Of a stretch of DNA of 64,000 nt, positions 9,909-18,887 are shown in pieces (positions within the stretch are counted from its first letter, which is position 1; every line of letters begins with the position of its first letter). The position numbers were made by a program, and so were the translations under genes. Below the pieces are notes generated by a model, which saw only the letters and a program-made list of their open reading frames with translations, did no database searches and was not told the DNA's origin. This DNA comes from Streptomyces sp. CNH099 (GTDB lineage: Bacteria; Actinomycetota; Actinomycetes; Streptomycetales; Streptomycetaceae): NCBI GenBank assembly GCA_000514715.1, contig AZWL01000022.1, forward strand, positions 130-64,129, in the 5' to 3' direction.

Positions 9909-11150
9909 ATGCCAGCGCCCTCATTCCGCGTCGACTCCGAGGCCGGCCGCCTGCGCCGCGTGATACTGCACCGGCCGGACATGGAGCTGAAGCGGCTCAC
10001 GCCCACCAACAAGGACGCCCTCCTCTTCGACGACGTGCTCTGGGTCCGCCGCGCCCGCGAGGAGCACGACGGCTTCGCCGACGTGCTGCGCGACCGCGGC
10101 GTGCAGGTGCACCTCTTCGGCGACCTCCTCGCCCAGAGCCTCGACATCCCCGAGGCGCGGGCGCTGGTCCTCGACCGGGTCTTCGACGAGAAGGAGTACG
10201 GCCCCCTCGCCACCGAGAAGCTCCGCTCCACCTTCGAGGCCCTGGACTCCGCCGCGCTCGTCGAGGCGCTGGTCGGCGGGATGACCAAGCGGGAGTACCT
10301 GGCCGGCTTCGCCGAGCCGGCGTCGGTGCGCTTCCACGTCATGGACCCGGACGACTTCCTCCTCGGCCCGCTGCCGAACCACCTGTTCACCCGCGACACC
10401 TCCTGCTGGGTCTACGACGGGGTGTCGATCAACGCGATGCGCTGGCCGGCCCGGCAGCGCGAGACGGTCCACTTCGAGGCGATCTACAAGCACCACCCGC
10501 TGTTCGCCGGCCCGCAGTCCGGCACCTTCCACGTCTGGTCCGGCGGCCAGGAGGACTACCCGTCCACCATCGAGGGCGGCGACGTGCTGGTCATCGGCAA
10601 CGGCGCCGTCCTCATCGGGATGAGCGAGCGCACCACGCCGCAGGCCGTGGAGCTGCTGGCCCGCGGGCTGTTCGCGGCCGGCTCGGCGCGCACCATCGTC
10701 GCGCTGGACATGCCGAAGGCGCGGGCGTTCATGCACCTCGACACCGTGCTGACGATGATCGACGGCGACACGTTCACGCAGTACGCGGGCCTGGGCATGC
10801 TGCGCTCGTACACGATCGAGCCCGGCTCCGGCAGCGACGAGCTGAAGGTCACCGACCACCCGCCGGAGCACATGCACAACGCCATCGCCGCCGCCCTGGG
10901 CCTGGACCGCATCCGGGTGCTGACGGCCACGCAGGACGTGCACTCCGCGGAGCGCGAGCAGTGGGACGACGGCTGCAACGTGCTGGCGGTGGAGCCGGGC
11001 GTGGTGGTGGCGTACGAGCGGAACTCGACGACCAACACCTTCCTGCGCAAACAGGGCATCGAGGTCATCGAGATCCGCGGCAGCGAGCTGGGCCGCGGCC
11101 GGGGCGGGCCGCGGTGCATGAGCTGCCCCGTCGAGCGCGGCCCCGCCTAG
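9909..11150 (+). CDS. arcA: Arginine deiminase
   Basis: 413 aa, the usual family length. It hydrolyses L-arginine to citrulline and ammonia. Visible signatures are the N-terminal [11 protein letters not shown], the FTRDTS segment, [20 protein letters not shown], and the C-terminal catalytic Cys403 in PRCMSCP, at the position equivalent to the active-site Cys of known deiminases. The start ATG lies 76 bp after a hairpin that ends the PKS operon. The next gene, 52 bp on, is ornithine carbamoyltransferase, the second step of the deiminase pathway. Carbamate kinase (arcC) and the antiporter (arcD) are not in the window. Confidence 0.95.
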   Translation: MPAPSFRVDSEAGRLRRVILHRPDMELKRLTPTNKDALLFDDVLWVRRAREEHDGFADVLRDRGVQVHLFGDLLAQSLDIPEARALVLDRVFDEKEYGPLATEKLRSTFEALDSAALVEALVGGMTKREYLAGFAEPASVRFHVMDPDDFLLGPLPNHLFTRDTSCWVYDGVSINAMRWPARQRETVHFEAIYKHHPLFAGPQSGTFHVWSGGQEDYPSTIEGGDVLVIGNGAVLIGMSERTTPQAVELLARGLFAAGSARTIVALDMPKARAFMHLDTVLTMIDGDTFTQYAGLGMLRSYTIEPGSGSDELKVTDHPPEHMHNAIAAALGLDRIRVLTATQDVHSAEREQWDDGCNVLAVEPGVVVAYERNSTTNTFLRKQGIEVIEIRGSELGRGRGGPRCMSCPVERGPA

Positions 11151-11165
11151 CGGATCTGTATAGTA

Positions 11166-11181
11166 ATGCGTTCATCCGCAT
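11166..11181. promoter_or_regulatory. ARG-box-like inverted repeat between arcA and arcB
   Basis: ATGCG and CGCAT flank a 6-nt centre, directly after a TATAGT sequence and 22 bp before the arcB start. Its ATGC...GCATA layout resembles streptomycete ArgR boxes, but the match is partial. It could allow arcB to be transcribed or controlled separately from arcA. Confidence 0.35.
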
Positions 11182-11202
11182 AGAATTCGGGAGCGCAGGA
11201 CC

Positions 11203-12201
11203 ATGGCGACAGACCTCACCGGCCGCACCTTCGTCAAGGAACTGGACCACACCGCCGAGGAGCTGCGTCACCTCCTCGCGCTGGCCGCCGAGCTGAAGGC
11301 GGCGAAGCGGTCCGGCACCGAGCGGCGCCGGCTGACCGGGAAGAACGTCGCGCTCGTCTTCGAGAAGACCTCCACCCGCACCCGCGCCGCGTTCGAGGTC
11401 GCGGCGGCCGACCAGGGGGCGTCGACCACGTACCTCGACCCGTCCGGCTCGCAGCTCGGGCACAAGGAGTCGGTGAAGGACACCGCGCGCGTGCTGGGGC
11501 GGATGTACGACGCCGTCCAGTACCGCGGCGCCGCCCAGGCGGCCGTCGAGGAGCTGGCCGCGTACGCGGGCGTGCCCGTCTACAACGGCCTCACCGACGA
11601 CTGGCACCCCACCCAGATGCTCGCCGACGTGCTCACGATGACCGAGCACAGCCCCGGGCCGGCCGAGGAGATCGCGTACGCCTACCTCGGCGACGCCCGC
11701 TTCAACATGGGCAACTCCTACCTCGTCACCGCCGCCATCCTCGGCATGGACGTGCGCATCGTGGCGCCCGAGGCGTACTGGCCCGACGCGGCCGTCGTCG
11801 CCGAGGCCCGCCGGCTGGCCGCCGCCAGCGGCGCGCGGATCACGCTCACCGCGGACGTCGCCGAGGGGGTGGCCGGCGCCGGCTTCGTCGCCACCGACGT
11901 GTGGGTCTCGATGGGGGAGCCGAAGGAGGTGTGGGACGAGCGGATCGCGGCGCTGCGCCCGTACGCCGTGACCACGGACGTGCTGCGCGCCACCGGCAAC
12001 CCGGACGTGAAGTTCCTGCACTGCCTGCCCGCCTTCCACGACCTCGGCACGGCCGTCGGCCGGGAGATCCACGAGCGGCACGGGCTGACGTCGCTGGAGG
12101 TCACCGACGAGGTCTTCGAGTCGGCGCACTCCGTCGTCTTCGACGAGGCGGAGAACCGGATGCACACCATCAAGGCGCTCCTGGTCGCCACCCTGGGCTG
12201 A
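11203..12201 (+). CDS. arcB: Ornithine carbamoyltransferase
   Basis: 332 aa. The carbamoyl-phosphate site STRTR is at residues 57-61, the ornithine-loop sequence DDWHPTQ follows, SMGEPKE lies further on, and the catalytic HCLP is at 273-276. The enzyme interconverts citrulline plus phosphate with ornithine plus carbamoyl phosphate. Pairing with arcA argues for the catabolic direction, but sequence alone cannot separate it from anabolic ArgF. ATG 11203 has GGGAGCGCAGGA upstream. A reading of 332 residues is typical for the trimeric enzyme. Confidence 0.93.
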   Translation: MATDLTGRTFVKELDHTAEELRHLLALAAELKAAKRSGTERRRLTGKNVALVFEKTSTRTRAAFEVAAADQGASTTYLDPSGSQLGHKESVKDTARVLGRMYDAVQYRGAAQAAVEELAAYAGVPVYNGLTDDWHPTQMLADVLTMTEHSPGPAEEIAYAYLGDARFNMGNSYLVTAAILGMDVRIVAPEAYWPDAAVVAEARRLAAASGARITLTADVAEGVAGAGFVATDVWVSMGEPKEVWDERIAALRPYAVTTDVLRATGNPDVKFLHCLPAFHDLGTAVGREIHERHGLTSLEVTDEVFESAHSVVFDEAENRMHTIKALLVATLG

Positions 12202-12231
12202 CCCCCGCCCGGTCCTCGCGTATCGCGCAGT

Positions 12232-12247
12232 CGTGACGACAGTCACG
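12232..12247. promoter_or_regulatory. Shared operator, copy 1 (upstream of enoyl-CoA hydratase)
   Basis: CGTGAC-GACA-GTCACG is a perfect inverted repeat 64 bp before the hydratase start. Its first 14 bases, CGTGACGACAGTCA, recur exactly at 18814-18827 in the ligase/dehydrogenase divergent promoter. Two identical sites in front of the two arms of one pathway suggest a common repressor, most simply the PaaX-family protein encoded in the locus. Confidence 0.6.
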
Positions 12248-12311
12248 TACGGGTGATAACTTCGGCTCACCGTCACCGCCCGCCACCGTCTGCAGACAGG
12301 GGCCGCGCACG

Positions 12312-13139
12312 ATGAGCCCGTTCACCGGATCCGCCGGCAGCACCGAGCAGTGGGAGCACCTCCGGGTCGCCGCCGACGACGGCGTCGTCACCGTCACCCT
12401 CGACCGCCCCGACAAGCTCAACGCGCTGACCTTCGAGGCGTACGCCGACCTCCGCGACCTCGTCGCCGAGCTGGCCCGCACCGGCGGCACCCGCGCGCTG
12501 GTGCTCGCCGGCGCGGGCCGGGGCTTCTGCTCCGGCGGCGACGTCGACGAGATCATCGGCGCCACCCTGGCGATGGACACCGGCCGGCTGCTGGACTTCA
12601 ACCGCATGACCGGCCAGGTCGTCCGGGCCCTGCGCGAGGCCCCGTTCCCGGTCGTCGCCGCCGTCCACGGGGTCGCCGCCGGCGCCGGCGCGGTCCTCGC
12701 GCTCGCCGCCGACTTCCGCGTCGCCGACCACTCCGCGCGCTTCGCCTTCCTCTTCACCCGTGTCGGCCTCTCCGGCGGCGACATGGGCGCCGCCTACCTG
12801 CTGCCCCGCGTCGTCGGCCTCGGCCACGCGACCCGGCTGCTCATGCTCGGCGACCCCGTGCGCGCCGCCGAGGCCGAACGCATCGGCCTCCTCAGCGAGC
12901 TGGCCGGCGAAGGCCGCGCCGACGAGGCCGCCCAGGCGCTCGCCCGGCGGCTCGCCACCGGGCCCGCGCTCGCGTACGCGCAGACCAAGGCGCTGCTCAC
13001 CGCCGAGCTGGACATGCCGCTGGCCGCCGCCGTCGAGATGGACGCCGCCACGCAGGCGCTGCTGATGAACAGCTCCGACTACGCCGAGTTCCACGCCGCG
13101 TTCACCGCCAAGCGGCCCCCGGCGTGGCAGGGGCGCTGA
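12312..13139 (+). CDS. Enoyl-CoA hydratase/isomerase family protein
   Basis: 275 aa of crotonase fold. Family features include the early VTVTLDRPDKLNALTF, the oxyanion-hole region AGAGRGFCSGGDVDE, and a second oxyanion segment AAVHGVAAGAGAVLALAADFRVAD. It would hydrate a ring-derived enoyl-CoA or take part in ring opening after the monooxygenase/reductase step. It ends with TGA at 13137-13139, and the next gene begins 5 bp later, so they are co-translated. The ATG at 12312 follows a promoter region carrying the shared operator. Its exact substrate is inferred from its neighbours only. Confidence 0.85.
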   Translation: MSPFTGSAGSTEQWEHLRVAADDGVVTVTLDRPDKLNALTFEAYADLRDLVAELARTGGTRALVLAGAGRGFCSGGDVDEIIGATLAMDTGRLLDFNRMTGQVVRALREAPFPVVAAVHGVAAGAGAVLALAADFRVADHSARFAFLFTRVGLSGGDMGAAYLLPRVVGLGHATRLLMLGDPVRAAEAERIGLLSELAGEGRADEAAQALARRLATGPALAYAQTKALLTAELDMPLAAAVEMDAATQALLMNSSDYAEFHAAFTAKRPPAWQGR

Positions 13140-13144
13140 GCGCC

Positions 13145-15436
13145 GTGCGGGTCGCGGTCATCGGCGGCGGGCCGGGCGGGCTGTACGCCGCCGCGCTCCT
13201 CAAGCGGCTCGACCCCGCCCGCGAGGTCACCGTCTACGAGCGCAACGCCCCGGAGGCCACGTACGGCTTCGGCGTCGTGCTCTCCGACGAGACCCTCGGC
13301 GGCATCGAGCACGCCGACCCCGTCGTGTACGCGGCGCTGCGGCGGGAGTTCGTGCGCTGGGACGACATCGACATCGTCCACCGCGGCAGCGTGCAGCGCT
13401 CCGGCGGCCACGGCTTCGCCGCCCTCGGCCGCCGGCGGCTCCTCGCGGTGCTGCAGCAGCGCTGCCGCGACCTCGGCGTGGACCTCCGCTTCCATACCGA
13501 GGGGCCGCCCGCGGCCGCACTCGCCCGCACCCACGACCTCGTCGTCGGCGCCGACGGCGTGCACAGCGCCACCCGCGAGGCCCACGCCGACGTCTTCCGC
13601 CCGCGGATCGCCGAGCACCGCTGCCGGTACGTGTGGCTGTCCGCACCGTTCGCGTTCGACGCGTTCCGCTTCGAGATCGTGGAGACCGAGGCGGGCGTCA
13701 TGCAGTTGCACGGCTACCCGTACGCCGCCGACTCCTCGACCGTCATCGTCGAGATGCGCGAGGAGGTCTGGCGGCGCGCCGGGCTCGACGGCTGCGACGA
13801 GGAGGAGTCGGCCCAGCGGTGCGCCAAGTACTTCGCCGACGCGCTCGGCGGCCGGCCGCTGACGGGGAACAGGTCGCAGTGGACCGCGTTCCGCACGGTG
13901 GTGAACGAACGCTGGTGGTACGAACCGCCCGCCGGCGGCGGTGCCGTCGTCCTCCTCGGCGACGCCGCCCACACCGCGCACTTCTCCGTCGGCTCCGGCA
14001 CCAAACTCGCCGTCGAGGACGCCCTCGCGCTCGCCGCCTGCCTCGACGAGCAGCCCGGCGTGCCGGCCGCGCTCGCGGCGTACGAGACCGAGCGCAAGCC
14101 CGTCGTCGCCTCCACCCAGCGCGCCGCGCACGCCAGCCGCGAGTGGTTCGAGGACCTGGCCCGCCACCTCGGCCGCCCGCCCCGGCAGTTCGCGTTCGAC
14201 CTGCTCACCCGCAGCCGCCGCATCACCCACGACAACCTGCGGCTGCGCGACCCCGGCTTCGTCGCCGCCGTCGAGCGCGAGGCCGGGGTGCCGGAGGGCA
14301 CGCCGCCGATGTTCACGCCGTACACCCTCGGCGGGCTGACGCTGCGCAACCGCGTCGTGTGCTCGCCGATGGACATGTACGCCGCCGAGGACGGCCTCCC
14401 CGGCGACTTCCACCTCGTCCACCTCGGCGCCCGCGCCCTCGGCGGCGCCGGGCTGGTCATGACCGAGATGGTCTGCGTCAGCCCGCGCGGCCGCATCACC
14501 CCCGGCTGCACCGGGCTGTGGACGGACGAGCAGGAGGCCGGCTGGCGGCGCGTGGTCGACTTCGTCCGCGCCCACGCGCCCGGCGCCGCCCTCGGCGTCC
14601 AGCTCGGCCACTCCGGCCGCAAGGGCTCCACGAAGCTGATGTGGGAGGGCATCGACGAGCCGCTGCCCGACGGCAACTGGCCCGTCGTCGCCCCCTCCGC
14701 GCTGCCGTACCGCGCCGGCCTGAACCAGACGCCGCGCGAGCTGGACCGCGCCGGGATGGACGAGATCCGCGAGGAGTTCGCCGCCGCCGCCCGCCGCGCC
14801 GCCCGCGCCGGATTCGACCTGCTGGAGCTGCACTGCGCCCACGGCTACCTGCTGTCCGGCTTCCTCTCCCCGCTGACCAACCGCCGCACCGACGCCTACG
14901 GCGGCGACCTCGACGCCCGGCTGCGCTATCCGCTGGAGGTCTTCGACGCGGTACGGGCCGCGTGGCCGGCCGAACGCCCCGTGACCGTGCGGATCTCCGC
15001 CACCGACTGGGCCGACGGCGGCACCACCGCGGCCGACGCGGTCGCCATCGCCCGCGCGTTCGCCGCCCACGGCGCGGCCGCGATCGACGTCTCCACGGGT
15101 CAGGTCGTCGCCGAAGAACAGCCCGCGTACGGCCGCTCCTACCAGACCCCGTACGCCGACCGCATCCGCGCGGAGCTGGGCGTCCCGGTGATCGCGGTCG
15201 GCGCCATCTCCTCCTGGGACGACGTCAACTCCCTGATCCTCGCCGGCCGCGCCGACCTCTGCGCCCTGGCCCGCCCCCACCTCTACGACCCCCACTGGAC
15301 CCTGCACGCCGCCGCCGAACAGGGCTACACGGGCCCCGGCGCCCCCTGGCCGGCGCCGTACCGCGCGGGCAGCCGCCGCCCGCCGACGGGACGTGCGGAC
15401 GGGCCGAAGCCGAGGCTGACCCTGGACGGGCGCTGA
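13145..15436 (+). CDS. Bifunctional aryl-CoA monooxygenase/OYE-type reductase (2-aminobenzoyl-CoA type)
   Basis: 763 aa, from GTG 13145. Residues 1 to about 385 are a flavoprotein monooxygenase: GGGPGG at 7-12 and GDAAHTAHF for FAD. From about 390 an old-yellow-enzyme domain follows (TLGGLTLRNRVVCSPM, then LGVQLGHSGRKGS and FDLLELHCAHGYLLSGFLSP). This rare fusion is characteristic of 2-aminobenzoyl-CoA monooxygenase/reductase of CoA-dependent aerobic anthranilate breakdown; related proteins are often labelled salicylyl-CoA 5-hydroxylase. It would hydroxylate the activated ring and then reduce it to a non-aromatic 2-amino-oxo-cyclohexenyl-CoA. The neighbouring ligase, RidA, hydratase, dehydrogenase and PaaX-type regulator support this; salicylyl-CoA is the alternative substrate. 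Confidence 0.82.
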   Translation: MRVAVIGGGPGGLYAAALLKRLDPAREVTVYERNAPEATYGFGVVLSDETLGGIEHADPVVYAALRREFVRWDDIDIVHRGSVQRSGGHGFAALGRRRLLAVLQQRCRDLGVDLRFHTEGPPAAALARTHDLVVGADGVHSATREAHADVFRPRIAEHRCRYVWLSAPFAFDAFRFEIVETEAGVMQLHGYPYAADSSTVIVEMREEVWRRAGLDGCDEEESAQRCAKYFADALGGRPLTGNRSQWTAFRTVVNERWWYEPPAGGGAVVLLGDAAHTAHFSVGSGTKLAVEDALALAACLDEQPGVPAALAAYETERKPVVASTQRAAHASREWFEDLARHLGRPPRQFAFDLLTRSRRITHDNLRLRDPGFVAAVEREAGVPEGTPPMFTPYTLGGLTLRNRVVCSPMDMYAAEDGLPGDFHLVHLGARALGGAGLVMTEMVCVSPRGRITPGCTGLWTDEQEAGWRRVVDFVRAHAPGAALGVQLGHSGRKGSTKLMWEGIDEPLPDGNWPVVAPSALPYRAGLNQTPRELDRAGMDEIREEFAAAARRAARAGFDLLELHCAHGYLLSGFLSPLTNRRTDAYGGDLDARLRYPLEVFDAVRAAWPAERPVTVRISATDWADGGTTAADAVAIARAFAAHGAAAIDVSTGQVVAEEQPAYGRSYQTPYADRIRAELGVPVIAVGAISSWDDVNSLILAGRADLCALARPHLYDPHWTLHAAAEQGYTGPGAPWPAPYRAGSRRPPTGRADGPKPRLTLDGR

Positions 15437-15461
15437 CGCCGGCCGCGCACCCGGCCCTCTC

Positions 15462-16124
15462 CTACTCGTCCAGGATCGTGACGGGGCCGCGGCAGACCCA
15501 GCACAGCCGGTGCACGATCTCCACGTCCGGCCGCGGCGGACCGCCGTCCGGCCCGGCCACGAAGCCGTGCGTACGGGACCGGTTCTGGTCCCCCGTGGCC
15601 TCGTAGCACGCCCGGCAGGCGGCACTGCGGCACGTTACGCAGCGGTACCCCAGCCCGGCCCGCACCACCTCGTCGGCGCCCTGCGCGAAGTCCGCGGTGT
15701 GCCAGGGGTGGCCGCAGCCGGGGTCGCCGTCGCAGGGGAACGCGACGCGGGTGCTGGGCAGCACCGGGTAGCCGCAGCGGGCGCAGTGGGTGGGCGACGC
15801 CGCCGGCTCCGGCAGCGGCGTGCGCTCGGGGATCTCGATCGGGGCCCCGTCGGCCTCGTCGAAGATCATGATCATGTCCCGCCCGAAGTTGCGGAACGGG
15901 GTCTCCACGATCACGTAGTAGCCCTCCCGCCGCACGTCGCGCCCGCGCAGGTAGTCCAGCGCGACGGCCTCGGACTTGACCCAGGACACCTCGTAGACCT
16001 TGCCGTCGTCCTTCTTGTCCACGACGGTGCCGCTGCCGTCGACGGAATCCGCGTACAGGCGCATCCGCCCGTACGCGTGGACCATCGGCTCACCCGCGGC
16101 TCGCCCGCGCCGTCTCCACCACAT
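15462..16124 (-). CDS. Hypothetical protein with Cys-rich zinc-ribbon-like segments
   Basis: 220 aa, no family recognised with confidence. The first half is mixed alpha/beta (VYEVSWVKSEAVALDYLRG, YYVIVETPF). The second half holds several CxxC-type pairs (CARC, CGHPW, CVTC-x6-C-x2-C, CWVC), suggesting one or two metal-binding ribbons. An internal ATG at 16085 has a better-placed GGTGAG and would give 207 aa. The gene is convergent with the monooxygenase/reductase and may be unrelated to the aromatic pathway around it. Confidence 0.65.
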   Translation of the reverse strand: MWWRRRGRAAGEPMVHAYGRMRLYADSVDGSGTVVDKKDDGKVYEVSWVKSEAVALDYLRGRDVRREGYYVIVETPFRNFGRDMIMIFDEADGAPIEIPERTPLPEPAASPTHCARCGYPVLPSTRVAFPCDGDPGCGHPWHTADFAQGADEVVRAGLGYRCVTCRSAACRACYEATGDQNRSRTHGFVAGPDGGPPRPDVEIVHRLCWVCRGPVTILDE

Positions 16125-16245
16125 CGGCCCAGTATCGGGTCCCCAGCGCGGGACCGGTCCCCGCGCGGGGGCGGACTCTGCGGTCAGCCGAAGACCGCCG
16201 TGCCGAGGCTGGGGGAGAAGGGGCGGGGAGGCGGGGATCCCCGGG

Positions 16246-17100
16246 TCACGGTGTGTGCAGCGTCGCGTTCACGAAGTCCTCCGCCGCCCCGCGCAGCCGG
16301 TCGTGCAGGGCCGCGAACACCTCCGCCGCCCGGCCGCCCGGCCAGTCCGGGGGCAGCACCTCGGGCGGCAGTCCCGGGTCGGCGTACGGGAGGTGGCGCC
16401 AGGCGTCGAGGGCGAGGAGGTAGTCGCGGTACGCCTCCGCCGGCGACCCCGCCGCCGTCCGCGCGGACCACCTCCGCAGCACCGGCTCCTGCGCGTCGAG
16501 GAACGCCTCGTGCAGCTTCGCCGTCGCCGGCAGGTCCCACCACCGCGCCACCGCCTCCGGCGTCGGCGTGAAGCCCTCGTGGACGCCGCGGAAGAGGTCG
16601 ACGTACGGGGCGAGTTCGAGGCGGCGCAGGGTGTGGCGGGTCTCCTCCGCGACGTGCGCGGGGGCGATCCACACCCCGGGTGCCGCCTGGCCGAAGCCGA
16701 GGCGGGCCAGCCGGGAGCGCAGCAGATGGCGCTTGCGGCGCTCGGACTCCGGGACGGAGAACACCGCCAGCAGCCAGTCGCCGGGGCCCGCGGGGGCCTC
16801 GCGGCGGTAGATGCGGCGGTCGCCGTCGTCGAGGAGGGTGCGCGCGGAGGGGGAGAGGGCGTACGCGGCCTCGCCGCCGTGCCGTACGGGCACCAGCAGC
16901 CCGCGCCGCTTGAGCCGGGACACCGCGGACCGTACCGCCGGCGCGTCCACGCCCACCGCGCCCAGCAGCCGGATCAGCCCCGCCACGGGCACCGGCCCGG
17001 AGCCCGCGCGGCCGCCCGGGCCACTGTCCGGGTCACCGCCTCGGCCGAATGCGCCGTAGAAGCTGACGATCAGAGACCGCGGGGTTCGTTCGGCTGCCAC
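16246..17100 (-). CDS. PaaX-family transcriptional repressor
   Basis: 284 aa from GTG 17100. The N-terminal winged helix begins RSLIVSFYGAF, then VRSAVSRLKRRGLL. A middle region with WLLAVFSVPESERRKRHLLR and GVWIAP follows, then the C-terminal helical domain with YRDYLLALDAWRHLPYADPGLP. This is the architecture of PaaX, the phenylacetyl-CoA-responsive repressor, and its relatives, which sense aryl-CoA thioesters. It starts 4 bp after the CoA-ligase stop, so the two are one operon. It probably binds the shared 14-bp sequence found in both pathway promoters and is relieved by the ligase product. Confidence 0.85.
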   Translation of the reverse strand: MAAERTPRSLIVSFYGAFGRGGDPDSGPGGRAGSGPVPVAGLIRLLGAVGVDAPAVRSAVSRLKRRGLLVPVRHGGEAAYALSPSARTLLDDGDRRIYRREAPAGPGDWLLAVFSVPESERRKRHLLRSRLARLGFGQAAPGVWIAPAHVAEETRHTLRRLELAPYVDLFRGVHEGFTPTPEAVARWWDLPATAKLHEAFLDAQEPVLRRWSARTAAGSPAEAYRDYLLALDAWRHLPYADPGLPPEVLPPDWPGGRAAEVFAALHDRLRGAAEDFVNATLHTP

Positions 17101-17104
17101 TCGA

Positions 17105-18760
17105 TCACTCTAGCGATTCGCGGACGCCCGCCCGGACGCCCCGCCCGGCCTGCTCCTCCCGCAGCCGGTAGCGCTGCAGCTTCCCGGTCGGCGTCCGCGG
17201 CAGCGCGTCCGTGAACAGAATCTCCTTCGGGCATTTGTACGGCGTGATCTCGCCCTTCGTGAACTCCCGCAGCGCCGCCTCCGTCTCCGGCCCCGGCGGC
17301 ACGCCGTCGCGCAGCACCGCGTACGCCACGACCACCGTGCCGCGCTCCGCGTCCGGCCGCCCCACGACCGCCGCCTCGCGCACGTCGGGGTGGCGCAGCA
17401 GCGCGTCCTCGACCTCGGGGCCGGCGATGTTGTAACCGGCTGAGATGATCATGTCGTCCGCGCGGGCCACGTACCGGAAGTACCCGTCGGGCTCGCGGAC
17501 ATACGTGTCGCCGGTGAGGTTCCAGCCGTCCCGCACGTACTCCCGCTGCCGCTCGTCCGCGAGGTACCGGCAGCCCGTCGGCCCGCGCACCGCCAGCAGC
17601 CCCGGCTCCCCGTCCGGCACCGGCGCCCCGGCCGCGTCGACCACCCGCGCCTCGTAGCCCGGCACCGGCACGCCCGTCGTCCCCGGGCGGGCGTCGCTGT
17701 CCGCGGCGGAGATGAAGATGTGCAGCATCTCGGTGGCGCCGATGCCGTTGATGAGGCGCAGCCCGGTGCGCTCGCGCCAGGCCTGCCAGGTGGCGGCCGG
17801 CAGGTTCTCGCCGGCGGACACGCAGCGGCGCAGCGAGCCGATGTCGTACGCGTCGAGGTTGTCGAGCATCGCCCGGTACGCGGTCGGGGCGGTGAACAGC
17901 ACCGACACCCGGTGCTCGGCGACCGCCGGGAGCAGCCGGTCGGGCCCGGCCTGCTCCAGCAGCAGCGCGGAGGCGCCGGCGCGCATCGGGAAGACGACGA
18001 GGCCGCCGAGGCCGAAGGTGAAGCCCAGCGGCGGGCTGCCCGCGAACACGTCGTCGGGGACGGGCCGCAGCACGTGCTCGGAGAAGGTGTCGGCGATGGC
18101 CAGCACGTCGCGGTGGAAGTGGACGCAGCCCTTGGGCCGGCCGGTGGTGCCGGAGGTGAAGGCGATGAGCGCGACGTCGTCGGCGGAGGTCTCCACCGGC
18201 GCGTACGTGTCGGGCTGGGAGTCGGCGCGGCGCAGCAGGTCGCCGGCGCCCTCGCCGCCGTACGCGACGACGGTCAGGTCCGGCGCCCCGGCCCGGGTCA
18301 GGTCGTCGAGCGAGCGCGTGTCGCACAGCGCGTGCCGGATCTGCGCGATCTCGCAGACGGCGCGCAGCTCGTGCGGGCGCTGCGCGGCCAGTACGGTGAC
18401 GGCGACCGCGCCGGCCTTCATGACGGCCAGCCAGCACGCCACCAGCCAGGGGGTGGTGGGGCCGCGCAGCAGCACCCGGTTGCCGGGCAGCACGCCGAGG
18501 TCGTCGGTGAGCACGTGCGCGATGCGGGCGGTGCGGCGCTGCAGTTCGCCGTACGACCAGGTCTCGCCGGCGGCGGTGTGCAGGGCGGGGCGGCCGGCGC
18601 CGAAGCGCTCGACGGTGGTGTCGAGCAGCTCCGCGCCGCAGTTGAGGCGGTCGGGGTAGCGCAGGCCGGGGAGCGGGAAGACCAGCTCCGGCCACTGCTC
18701 GGGCGGCGGGAGGTGGTCGCGGGCGAAGCTGTCGGCGTGGGCGGAAGGCTGCAGCTGCAT
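17105..18760 (-). CDS. Benzoate/2-aminobenzoate-CoA ligase family protein
   Basis: 551 aa acyl-adenylate-forming enzyme. The N-terminal region (FARDHLPPPEQWPEL, then LNCGAELLD) is that of the benzoate-CoA ligase subfamily. Motifs present are the phosphate loop FTSGTTGRPKG, INGIGATEML, the hinge region YFRYVARADDMIISAGYN and the C-terminal catalytic-Lys motif PTGKLQRY. It would activate anthranilate, or a related benzoate, with ATP and CoA. The ATG at 18760 has AGGGGG upstream; longer upstream reading has no similarity. It is divergent from the acyl-CoA dehydrogenase and shares the operator at 18809-18829. Anthranilate is preferred from the bifunctional oxygenase nearby; benzoate or salicylate remain possible. 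Confidence 0.82.
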   Translation of the reverse strand: MQLQPSAHADSFARDHLPPPEQWPELVFPLPGLRYPDRLNCGAELLDTTVERFGAGRPALHTAAGETWSYGELQRRTARIAHVLTDDLGVLPGNRVLLRGPTTPWLVACWLAVMKAGAVAVTVLAAQRPHELRAVCEIAQIRHALCDTRSLDDLTRAGAPDLTVVAYGGEGAGDLLRRADSQPDTYAPVETSADDVALIAFTSGTTGRPKGCVHFHRDVLAIADTFSEHVLRPVPDDVFAGSPPLGFTFGLGGLVVFPMRAGASALLLEQAGPDRLLPAVAEHRVSVLFTAPTAYRAMLDNLDAYDIGSLRRCVSAGENLPAATWQAWRERTGLRLINGIGATEMLHIFISAADSDARPGTTGVPVPGYEARVVDAAGAPVPDGEPGLLAVRGPTGCRYLADERQREYVRDGWNLTGDTYVREPDGYFRYVARADDMIISAGYNIAGPEVEDALLRHPDVREAAVVGRPDAERGTVVVAYAVLRDGVPPGPETEAALREFTKGEITPYKCPKEILFTDALPRTPTGKLQRYRLREEQAGRGVRAGVRESLE

Positions 18761-18808
18761 GGCGGTAGGCCCCCTAGGTATGCCCTGCGGTACCCCAAGG
18801 AGCGTAGC

Positions 18809-18829
18809 GTTGACGTGACGACAGTCAAC
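18809..18829. promoter_or_regulatory. Shared operator, copy 2 (ligase/dehydrogenase divergent promoter)
   Basis: GTTGAC and GTCAAC form a perfect inverted repeat around a 9-nt centre. The embedded 14-mer CGTGACGACAGTCA (18814-18827) is identical to that at 12232-12245. The site is 49 bp upstream of the ligase start and 59 bp upstream of the dehydrogenase start, so one bound protein could control both arms. Confidence 0.65.
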
Positions 18830-18887
18830 ACTCCGCGATATCGCCGGCGGCCCGCGTGCCGGAGAGCCGGCAGAGGGGAGCACCCGC

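Noticed and set aside
12350-13144. Upstream extension of the monooxygenase/reductase reading frame
   Set aside because: It overlaps the enoyl-CoA hydratase in another frame and is Arg-rich; the FAD motif starts right after GTG 13145.
16195-16245. G-rich stretch after the PaaX-type gene as another palindromic repeat
   Set aside because: Only a short partial resemblance to the acnA insert; no clear stem.
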